Assembly: GCA_002403115.1 (NCBI GenBank) | Contig: DHHE01000045.1 | Location: 1 to 12,446, forward strand | Reading direction: 5' to 3' | Length of the DNA stretch: 12,446 nt | Origin: a bacterium UBP2_UBA4780 | GTDB lineage: Bacteria > Edwardsbacteria > AC1 > EtOH8 | In this document: positions 6,710 through 12,446 of the stretch, one piece after another | How the letters are laid out: every line of letters begins with the position of its first letter | Position numbering within the stretch: the first letter of the stretch is position 1 | Made by a program: the position numbers and the translations under genes | Notes under the pieces: model-generated | The model's input: the letters and a program-made list of their open reading frames with translations, nothing else | Databases searched by the model: none | Told to the model about the DNA's origin: nothing

Positions 6710-7939
6710 ATGGCGAACACCATCGTCGGGCTGGACCTGGGGACCACCAAGATAGCCTGCATCATCGCCGAGGTGGACCGGGAGGAGCTGAAGATCGTGG
6801 GGGTGGGCACGGCCCCCTCCGAGGAGGGACTGAGGCGCGGGGTGGTGGTGAATCTGGAAAAGACGGCCAAGGCCATCGAGAAGGCGGTGTCCGAGGCCGA
6901 GCTGATGGCCGGGGTCAAGATCAGCTCGGTCTACGCCGGCATCGCCGGGGACCACATCCGCTCCATCAACTCCCGCGGGGTGATCGCCGTCTCCCGGGGG
7001 GGCAACGAGATCACCCAGGCCGACGTCGACCGGGTGATCGACGCCGCCCAGGCGGTGGCCATCCCCATGGACCGGGAGATCCTGCACGTCATCCCCCAGG
7101 GCTTCATCGTCGACGACCAGAAGGGGATCAAGGACCCCATCGGCATGGCCGGGGTCAGGCTGGAGGTCGAGGTCCACATCGTCACCGGGGCGGTGGCCTC
7201 GGCCGAGAACATCTACAAGAGCATCAAGCGGGCCGGGCTGAAGGTGGACGATCTGGTGCTGCAGCCGCTGGCCTCCAGCCAGGCGGTGCTGACGCCGGAC
7301 GAGAGGGCGCTGGGGGTCTGCCTGATGGACATCGGCGGCGGCACCACCGACCTGGCCCTTTTCTTCGAGGACTCCATCCGCCACACCGCGGTCATCGGGC
7401 TGGGCGGCAACAACCTGACCAACGACATCGCCATCGGGCTGCGGACGCCCACCGACCAGGCGGAGCGCATCAAGCGGAAGTACGGCTGCGCCGCCGCCCA
7501 GCAGGTGAAGGAGGACGAGATCATCACCGTCCAGGGGGTGGCCGGGCGCGAGGAGCGCGAGGTGTCCCGCCAGGTGCTGGCCCAGGTGATAGAGCCCAGG
7601 ATGGAGGAGATCTTCAGCCTGGCCCACCGGGAGATCAAGCGTTCGGATTACGGCGACATGCTGGGGGCCGGGGTGGTCCTCACCGGCGGAGCCTCCAAGC
7701 TGCCCGGGGCGGCGGCCCTGGCCGAGCAGGTGTTCAACCAGCCGGCCCGGGTGGGCGAGCCCCGGGGGCTGGGCGGTGTGTCGGACGCGGTCAAGGACCC
7801 GATGCACGCCACCGGGGTGGGGCTGGTGCTCTACGGTTTCGACAAGAGGTTCCGCAAGGAGTCCTTGGACGAGGACAAGCTGTTCGACTCCATCCTGGCC
7901 AAGATGAAGGGCTGGTTCGGGGAGCTGTTCAACGGATGA
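6710..7939 (+). CDS. ftsA: FtsA, actin-like membrane anchor of the Z ring
   Basis: Cytoplasmic actin-fold ATP-binding protein that polymerises on the membrane, tethers FtsZ and recruits later division proteins. It has 409 residues, typical length. Phosphate-1 loop GLDLGTTK is at 7-14, phosphate-2 DIGGGTTDLAL at 207-217 and the adenosine motif GVVLTGGAS at 321-329. The FtsA-specific 1C domain (SHS2 fold) occupies about 85-165 in place of actin subdomain 1B. The final helix, FDSILAKMKGWFGELFNG (392-409), is amphipathic, with Phe, Ile, Leu, Met and Trp on one face and Lys on the other: the membrane-targeting sequence. MreB and DnaK relatives lack this combination. The start is supported by AAGGAG. 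ftsZ follows after 102 nt. Confidence 0.98.
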   Translation: MANTIVGLDLGTTKIACIIAEVDREELKIVGVGTAPSEEGLRRGVVVNLEKTAKAIEKAVSEAELMAGVKISSVYAGIAGDHIRSINSRGVIAVSRGGNEITQADVDRVIDAAQAVAIPMDREILHVIPQGFIVDDQKGIKDPIGMAGVRLEVEVHIVTGAVASAENIYKSIKRAGLKVDDLVLQPLASSQAVLTPDERALGVCLMDIGGGTTDLALFFEDSIRHTAVIGLGGNNLTNDIAIGLRTPTDQAERIKRKYGCAAAQQVKEDEIITVQGVAGREEREVSRQVLAQVIEPRMEEIFSLAHREIKRSDYGDMLGAGVVLTGGASKLPGAAALAEQVFNQPARVGEPRGLGGVSDAVKDPMHATGVGLVLYGFDKRFRKESLDEDKLFDSILAKMKGWFGELFNG

Positions 7940-7944
7940 CGCCT

Positions 7945-8010
7945 GGGAGAGAAGTGAAAGGGTGGAAGGAAGACGGAAGAACGCGAAACGGCAAACAGGA
8001 AACGGGATAA
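7945..8010 (+). other. Polypurine stretch in the ftsA-ftsZ gap
   Basis: In this 66-nt stretch of the ftsZ leader 56 bases are purines and 10 are pyrimidines, in GGA/GAA-type steps. No promoter boxes or strong hairpin are visible. A leader this poor in pyrimidines should stay largely unpaired in mRNA, which could help loading at the ftsZ ribosome binding site; that role is inference. Confidence 0.5.
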
Positions 8011-8027
8011 ACCGCAACCAACCATAG

Positions 8028-8033
8028 AAGGAG
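8028..8033 (+). promoter_or_regulatory. Strong Shine-Dalgarno of ftsZ
   Basis: AAGGAG, followed directly by AGGGG, lies 8 nt before the ATG at 8042. It is among the best ribosome binding sites in the window, in line with the high FtsZ level cells need. Confidence 0.85.
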
Positions 8034-8041
8034 AGGGGACC

Positions 8042-9202
8042 ATGTTGGAATTCGAAGAGGATGCAGTCAACGAGAACTGCTGCATCAAGGTGGTGGGGGT
8101 GGGGGGCGGCGGGGGCAACGCCGTCAACCGGATGGTGGACGCCGGGCTTTCGGGGCTGGAGTTCATCGCGGTCAACACCGACCTCCAGGTGCTCAAGAAG
8201 TCCAGGGCCCAGCACAAGATTCAGATCGGCTCCAAGCTGACCCGGGGCCTGGGTTCCGGCGGCAACCCCGAGGTGGGGCGCCGGGCCTTCGAGGAGGACA
8301 AGCAGCGGGTGGTGGAGGCCATCACCGGCAGCGACATGCTGTTCATCACCGCCGGCATGGGCGGCGGCACCGGCACCGGGGCGGCCCCGCTGGTGGCCGA
8401 CGTCGCCCGGGAGATGGGGGTGCTGACGGTGGCGGTGGTCACCAAGCCGTTCGAGTGGGAGGGCAAGAGGAGGTCCAGCCAGGCCGACCAGGGGGTGCGC
8501 GAGCTCAAGGAGAAGGTGGACACCCTGATCGTCATCCCCAACCAGAGGGTGCTGACGGTGGTGGGAAAGTCGACCAAGCTCAACGAGGCCTTCCGCATCA
8601 TCGACGACGTCCTGCTGAAGGCCACCCGGGGCATCTCCGACCTGATCACCGTGCCCGGGCTGGTCAACGTGGACTTCGCCGACGTCCGCTCGGTGATGCT
8701 GGAGCGGGGCGACGCCCTGATGGGGGTGGGCACCGGCTCCGGGGAGAACCGGTCCATCACGGCGGCCGAGGAGGCCATCGCCAACACCCTGCTGGAGGGG
8801 GTCTCCATCAAGGGGGCCAAGGCCATCCTGCTCAACATCTCGGCCGGGGACGACCTGACCCTGTCCGAGGTCAACGAGGTGGCCACCGTCATCCGCAGCG
8901 CGGCCGGCGAGGAGGCCAACATGATCTTCGGGGCGGTGGTCGAGCCCGAGGCCGGGAGCGAGATGACGGTGACGGTGATCGCCACCGGGCTGAACGCCTC
9001 GCCCCGCATGGAGCGTGACGTCCCCGACGGCAAGCGGATAGACTTCCCGGACACCTTCCGCAAGGAGAACCTGGCCGCGCCCACCTTCCAGCGAAAGGAC
9101 AACCGGGGGGCCATGCAGACCATCGTCACCAAGGGCGAGGTAAAGAGCTTCAAGGCCGACGACCTGGATATACCGACCTACATGCGGAAGTTGATGGACT
9201 GA
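8042..9202 (+). CDS. ftsZ: FtsZ, tubulin-like GTPase of the Z ring
   Basis: Tubulin homologue that polymerises with GTP into the mid-cell ring and directs septal synthesis. It has 386 residues, normal for the family. Nucleotide-binding features are complete: [14 protein letters not shown] (18-31), AVNTD (43-47), the tubulin signature GGGTGTG (107-113) and the T7 loop NVDFADV (209-215), with Asp211 and Asp214 placed to complete the GTPase site of the next subunit. A short variable linker (about 320-370) ends in the conserved C-terminal peptide, LDIPTYMRK (375-383), which binds FtsA and other partners. Two adjacent Cys (13-14) just before the first strand are a small oddity. It is the last gene before a terminator, as is common for dcw clusters. 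Confidence 0.99.
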   Translation: MLEFEEDAVNENCCIKVVGVGGGGGNAVNRMVDAGLSGLEFIAVNTDLQVLKKSRAQHKIQIGSKLTRGLGSGGNPEVGRRAFEEDKQRVVEAITGSDMLFITAGMGGGTGTGAAPLVADVAREMGVLTVAVVTKPFEWEGKRRSSQADQGVRELKEKVDTLIVIPNQRVLTVVGKSTKLNEAFRIIDDVLLKATRGISDLITVPGLVNVDFADVRSVMLERGDALMGVGTGSGENRSITAAEEAIANTLLEGVSIKGAKAILLNISAGDDLTLSEVNEVATVIRSAAGEEANMIFGAVVEPEAGSEMTVTVIATGLNASPRMERDVPDGKRIDFPDTFRKENLAAPTFQRKDNRGAMQTIVTKGEVKSFKADDLDIPTYMRKLMD

Positions 9203-9331
9203 ATCCGGTCCGCAGCAATCCAGCCTCCTCCGGTCGGTTTGCCGGCGCGGGGGGGGGTGCGGGGCGTTGCTGGCACCGGGGACCGGCCCCGGGGCGAAGC
9301 GCGTCCCGGTCACATCCCAGCCTCTCCTTCG
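9203..9331. other. G-rich spacer after ftsZ
   Basis: Non-coding stretch between the ftsZ stop and the terminator. It holds a run of nine G (9249-9257) followed by G4 runs at 9261-9264, 9278-9281 and 9291-9294, so the + strand could fold as a G-quadruplex. A competing 6-bp hairpin, CCGGGG (9276-9281) with CCCCGG (9287-9292), overlaps it. I see no ORF or RNA gene here. Confidence 0.45.
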
Positions 9332-9361
9332 AGAAGCCCCCACCCAACAGGGGGCTTCTTT
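9332..9361 (+). terminator. Rho-independent terminator of the dcw operon
   Basis: A perfect 10-bp stem pairs AGAAGCCCCC (9332-9341) with GGGGGCTTCT (9350-9359) across an 8-nt loop. It is followed by two further T and then an AT-rich run. The T-tract is short but the stem is strong. It lies 129 nt after the ftsZ stop and before the promoter of the next unit, so it likely ends the cell-division transcript. Confidence 0.87.
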
Positions 9362-9366
9362 AATAC

Positions 9367-9396
9367 TTGATTTTGTCTCCATTTATGGCGTATAAT
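9367..9396 (+). promoter_or_regulatory. Sigma70-type promoter of the HhH-barrel operon
   Basis: TTGATT (9367-9372), 18 nt, then a perfect TATAAT (9391-9396), in an AT-rich patch directly after the terminator. The expected transcription start, about 7 nt past the -10 box, is near 9403, only 2-3 nt before the ATG at 9406. A second TATAAT (9423-9428) lies inside the signal-peptide codons without a clear partner. Confidence 0.65.
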
Positions 9397-9405
9397 ACCA
9401 TCATT

Positions 9406-10698
9406 ATGAAGCATACTATATTTATAATGTTTTCAGCCGCCATGGCCGCGACAACGGCCGTAGCCGCCTTCGAGGAGAACCAGACCGACGCCCGCTCCTT
9501 CGCCATGGGCGGCGCCTGGGCGGCGCTGGGCGGCGGCTCGTCGCCCGACCCGGCCAACCCGGCGGCCCTGGCCGGGTCGGATGGCTGGGGGGCCTCGGCC
9601 GGATTCGCCCTGCCGTTCGGGATGCGGGACCTGGCCGCCGTCTCCTCGGCCTGCCGGGCCCGCCAGGGGCGATTCGGCCTGGGCCTGGGCCTTAACACCA
9701 CCGGGACCGCCCTGTACCGGGAGTCGTCCCTGCGGGCCTCGGCCGCCTGGCGGATGCACGACCGGTTCTCGGCCGGGATTTCGGCCGGCGGCTGCCACCT
9801 GGCGATCCAAGATTACGGCTCGGCCGTGGCCGCCGGTCTGGACCTGGGGATCCAGGGCAGACCGCTCCCCCAGCTGGCCCTGGGTATCGCGGCCAGGAAC
9901 GTCAACCGGCCGAGGATGGGCGATCCCCGGCAGGAACTGGCCCAGGAGCTGGCTGCCGGACTGGCCTACAGCCCGGAGGAAAGGGCCACCGCCGCCATCC
10001 ACCTTCAGGCGCAGAGGGACTGGCCGGTCCAGCTCCGGGTGGGTCAGGAGTTCCGCATCTGGAAGGGGATCACGGTCAGGGCCGGCTACTCCAACCGGCC
10101 GGCCTCGGTCAGCGGCGGATTCGGCCTGCAGCTGGGCGGCCACTCCTTCGGTTACGCGGTGCGCAGCCATCCCGAGCTGGGGCTTTCCCACTGCCTGACG
10201 CTCTATTTCGCCGCCGGCGGTCCGGCTGCCGGGGCCCCGGACCCTGCCGAGGGTGAGGCGCCGGCGCCGCGGCGCATCGTGCTGAACGCGGCCCCGGTTT
10301 CCGAGCTGATGCTGCTGCCGGGGGTGGCACGAAGGCAGGCCGAGGCCATCGCCGCCTGCCGGGACAGCCTGGGCGGCCTGACCTATCTGGACGAACTGCT
10401 GTCCGTCAAGGGGATCACCAGGAGGACGTTGGAACGGATGGCGCGGTTCGTCGACCTGGGCTTCGATCCCGGGGCGCCCCCGGGGGGATTCCCGGTTGAC
10501 ATCAACACCGCCTCGGTCGGCGAGCTGTCCGGGCTGCCGGGGATCGGGCCCCGGGCCGCGGCCGACATCGCCGCCTACCGCGATGAGAACGGCCCGTTCA
10601 AGGGCGTGGAGGAGCTGATGAACGTCCGGGGCATCGGCCGGAAGACGTTCGAGCGGATACGGGAGCTGGTGACCGTCGGAGCGGCAGAGGCCGAATGA
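9406..10698 (+). CDS. PorV-like outer-membrane barrel fused to two ComEA-type HhH modules
   Basis: Predicted exported protein of 430 residues; function not established. Signal peptide MKHTIFIMFSAAMAATTAVA (1-20). Residues 29-268 resemble the PorV/UPF0164 barrel style: ARSFAMGGAWAALGGGSS, then NPAALAG (51-57), alternating strands, and the closing FGYAVRSHPELGLSH (248-262) typical of that group. A Pro/Ala linker (270-289) leads to two ComEA-like helix-hairpin-helix units: LNAAPVSELMLLPGV to the FVDLG end (293-352), and INTASVGELSGLPGIGPRAA through VRGIGRKTFERI (366-418). Such modules bind the DNA backbone in ComEA, so the periplasmic tail may bind DNA, but protein-protein roles are possible. 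The frame is open upstream to a TTG at 9367 and an ATG at 9385. I prefer 9406 because it gives a clean signal peptide and both earlier starts lie upstream of or inside the -10 box. No Shine-Dalgarno is visible. The stop overlaps the next gene by 4 nt. Confidence 0.83.
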   Translation: MKHTIFIMFSAAMAATTAVAAFEENQTDARSFAMGGAWAALGGGSSPDPANPAALAGSDGWGASAGFALPFGMRDLAAVSSACRARQGRFGLGLGLNTTGTALYRESSLRASAAWRMHDRFSAGISAGGCHLAIQDYGSAVAAGLDLGIQGRPLPQLALGIAARNVNRPRMGDPRQELAQELAAGLAYSPEERATAAIHLQAQRDWPVQLRVGQEFRIWKGITVRAGYSNRPASVSGGFGLQLGGHSFGYAVRSHPELGLSHCLTLYFAAGGPAAGAPDPAEGEAPAPRRIVLNAAPVSELMLLPGVARRQAEAIAACRDSLGGLTYLDELLSVKGITRRTLERMARFVDLGFDPGAPPGGFPVDINTASVGELSGLPGIGPRAAADIAAYRDENGPFKGVEELMNVRGIGRKTFERIRELVTVGAAEAE

Positions 10699-12446
10699 GG
10701 CGCTGGCTTCCAGTCGCGGCCGCTTTTCTGATGGCTGGGGCGGCCTGGTGCCAGGAGCTTCCAGAGCTCGAGGTGGAGGCCGATTCCGAGGAGCTGGCCG
10801 AACTGCTGCACTACCTGGAGGAGAATCCCCTCGACCTCAACCGGGCCACGGCCGAGGAGCTGATGCTCATTCCCTGGCTGAGCCCGGCCCAGGCCCTGCG
10901 CATCAGGGCCTACCTCAAAGGCCGCCGGCTGGCCGACCCCTCCCGGCTGGTGGCCGAGGGCGTCATCGACCAGGCCGCGTTCCAAAGGATACTTCCCTAT
11001 ATTTACATAGAAGGGAAGACTCCGCCGAAAGACCGCCTGGTCATCTCCTCCAGGTGGCAGCGGGCATGGTCCCGGGACACGGTCCGGGTCCCTTCGCCCT
11101 GGACCAACCGCCAGCGGCTCGAATACCTGGGCTCGGACCGCTGGCGGGCCTTCCTGCAGACACAGAAGGACAAGGGCGAGGGCGACTGGGCGGACTACTG
11201 GTCCGGGGCGGCAGGATACCGGGGCGGCAGCTTTGACGTCATCGCCGGGGACTTCCAGCTGAGGTCGGGCCTGGGCCTGGCCTTCGGCGGCAGCAGCCCG
11301 AGGATCGTTTTCCCGGGAAGCTTCCCCAAGCCGGCGGTCCGGACAGGCGCCTCCATCCACACCTCCAGCAACGAGCGGTCGGCCCTGAGGGGGGCGGCGG
11401 CCTCGGGCCGGATGGGTAAACTGGAAGCCGTGGCCGCGGTTTCCTCAAGGCTGGTCGACGGGCGGACGGACAGCTCGGGCAGCCTGGTGCGGATCTACGA
11501 CGACGGCTACCACCGGACCGAAGCCGAACTGGCCAGGAAGAACAACACCGGGGAGCGCCTCGGCGTGCTGTCCCTGGGCTGGGAGCCCTTCGACCGGTGC
11601 TGGGTGGGGGCCCTGGGTTATGCCGGAGGCCACAACCCCGGATTTGCCGAATCGCTGGCGGTCAGTTCGGGAGCCAGCCTGTCGGGCGGCATGTCCGGAG
11701 GGCCGGGCTACCTGTCGTTCGAGCTGACCGCCACCGGCCGCGGGCAGGGGGCCTTCAGCGCCCTGGCCGGGGCCAGGATCTCCGGCACCGAGACGGCCCT
11801 GCTGGTCTACGCCTACCGGCCGGATTACCGCGCGCCCAGGTTCAACGGCTACGAAAGGTACGGGGGACGGGACGAGCAGGGGGCGGCGGTATTCCAGAAG
11901 TCGGCCCTGCCCGCCAGGACCTGGCTGTCCACGGCCTTCCACTGGTACCGGCCCTGGTCGGCTGTATCGACAGTCGACAAAGGTCATGGAGGTTACCTGT
12001 TGGATTTGAAGGCGGATAATGGTATAATAAAAGATCTGGATCTGGCCTGCAGGTGGAGGTATCGGGAGACGGAGCGGGCTTGCCCGTCGGGCCTGGACGC
12101 CGTGCTGGCCCGCGAGCGCTCGTACCTGGCCAAGGCCATGCTGGACTGGCGGGCCGGCGGCGGTTTCCTCCTGTCGGCGGACTACGCGGCCAGCCGCCAT
12201 CACCCGGCCGAGGGCGGAGGGCCGGGGAAGGGCGAGATGCTGTCGGCCGGCGCCGGCTGGCAGGGCGGAGGCGCCTGTCTGGTGCGGATCCAGAGCTCGT
12301 TCTTCAACACCGAAAGCTATTACTCCGCCGTCTACCAGCCCGAGCCCGAGCTCAGGAACACCGGATCGTTCCATCCCCTGTTCGGCTCCGGCCGCCGGGA
12401 CGCCCTGCTGGTGCGCTACACCTACGCCAAACGCCTGAGCGCCGAG
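10695..12446 (+). CDS. Exported HhH-domain protein with probable outer-membrane barrel (3' end outside window)
   Basis: The frame is open from the ATG at 10695 to the right edge, 584 codons without a stop. The ATG overlaps the previous stop (ATGA) and AGAGG lies 4 nt before it. Signal peptide about 1-19 (MRRWLPVAAAFLMAGAAWC, then QELPE); AAWC is a poor lipobox, so signal peptidase I is likelier. After an acidic stretch (24-43) comes one HhH unit, LDLNRATAEELMLIPWLSPA (46-65) to LPYI (100-103). The rest alternates polar and aromatic or small residues, as in beta-barrels, with FDVIAGDFQLRSGLGLAFGG (180-199) resembling the G-D-F/Y...GLGL motif I recall in large HhH-domain proteins of Bacteroidota. 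Function is unknown. Pairing with the preceding HhH-barrel protein suggests a joint role, perhaps DNA handling at the outer membrane. An AT-rich patch near 11965-12040 stands out. Confidence 0.85.
   Translation, partial: MRRWLPVAAAFLMAGAAWCQELPELEVEADSEELAELLHYLEENPLDLNRATAEELMLIPWLSPAQALRIRAYLKGRRLADPSRLVAEGVIDQAAFQRILPYIYIEGKTPPKDRLVISSRWQRAWSRDTVRVPSPWTNRQRLEYLGSDRWRAFLQTQKDKGEGDWADYWSGAAGYRGGSFDVIAGDFQLRSGLGLAFGGSSPRIVFPGSFPKPAVRTGASIHTSSNERSALRGAAASGRMGKLEAVAAVSSRLVDGRTDSSGSLVRIYDDGYHRTEAELARKNNTGERLGVLSLGWEPFDRCWVGALGYAGGHNPGFAESLAVSSGASLSGGMSGGPGYLSFELTATGRGQGAFSALAGARISGTETALLVYAYRPDYRAPRFNGYERYGGRDEQGAAVFQKSALPARTWLSTAFHWYRPWSAVSTVDKGHGGYLLDLKADNGIIKDLDLACRWRYRETERACPSGLDAVLARERSYLAKAMLDWRAGGGFLLSADYAASRHHPAEGGGPGKGEMLSAGAGWQGGGACLVRIQSSFFNTESYYSAVYQPEPELRNTGSFHPLFGSGRRDALLVRYTYAKRLSAE

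Noticed and set aside
6562..8010. A 482-codon + frame across ftsA
   Set aside because: Its Gly/Arg/His-rich translation has no motifs, while the alternative frame gives a complete FtsA.
5828..9382. A 1184-codon open frame on the - strand opposite ftsQ, ftsA and ftsZ
   Set aside because: Its translation is rich in His, Gly, Pro, Asp and Leu with no domain, and it lies opposite three unmistakable genes. High-GC coding DNA keeps antisense frames free of stops.
9367..9405. Start of the HhH-barrel gene at the TTG at 9367
   Set aside because: The TTG coincides with the -35 box, and the added residues would bury the signal peptide; ATG 9406 fits better.
10695..10760. Lipoprotein signal at AAWC of the second HhH protein
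   Set aside because: The residues before Cys do not fit the L-[ASTV]-[GAS]-C lipobox because Trp sits at -1; an ordinary signal peptidase I site is more likely.
1..12446. CRISPR arrays, tRNA or rRNA genes
   Set aside because: No regularly spaced repeats and no tRNA- or rRNA-like sequence noticed; nearly all of the window is protein-coding.

Overview
The window is a GC-rich stretch (about 70% GC in the lines I counted by hand) holding the 3' half of a division and cell wall (dcw) cluster, all on the + strand: ftsW (3' part), murG, an inserted DUF3857/transglutaminase-like gene, murC, murB, ftsQ, ftsA and ftsZ. A rho-independent terminator follows ftsZ. After it a new promoter starts a second transcription unit with two envelope genes that carry ComEA-type helix-hairpin-helix (HhH) modules. 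The second of these runs off the right edge. A divider protein set plus PorV-like and other predicted outer-membrane beta-barrels points to a diderm bacterium. The HhH-plus-barrel proteins resemble those of the Bacteroidota/FCB group and allied high-GC candidate phyla (for example the Zixibacteria, Edwardsbacteria or TA06 type). This placement is inference from recognised protein style, not a database result.

Region 1-5945 (precursor synthesis): FtsW polymerises lipid II at the septum, MurG makes lipid II, MurC adds L-Ala to UDP-MurNAc, and MurB makes UDP-MurNAc. The genes are tightly packed (77-, 11-, 4- and 4-nt overlaps and one 5-nt gap), so translation is probably coupled throughout. The gene between murG and murC is the odd one: it encodes an exported protein with a DUF3857-like N-terminal part and a complete Cys-His-Asp transglutaminase-like triad. 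It sits in a low-GC segment that also covers the last ~60 codons of murG and the first few codons of murC. This looks like imported DNA whose ends lie inside the flanking essential genes.

Region 5942-9202 (divisome): FtsQ (GTG start overlapping the murB stop), FtsA (actin-like, with its C-terminal membrane-targeting helix) and FtsZ (complete, with its C-terminal peptide). ftsA and ftsZ each have a strong AAGGAG ribosome binding site, unlike the upstream mur genes.

Region 9203-9405 is intergenic: a G-rich patch, a 10-bp terminator hairpin and a TTGATT/TATAAT promoter. The -10 box lies so close to the next good ATG that the message may be leaderless.

Region 9406-12446: a 430-aa PorV-like barrel fused to two ComEA-type HhH modules, overlapping by 4 nt (ATGA) a longer protein (584 codons visible, no stop) with a signal peptide, one HhH module and a probable barrel. 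Two adjacent exported proteins that each join a DNA-binding-type module to a barrel are the best candidate here for an uncharacterised envelope system, possibly one that handles DNA at the outer membrane.
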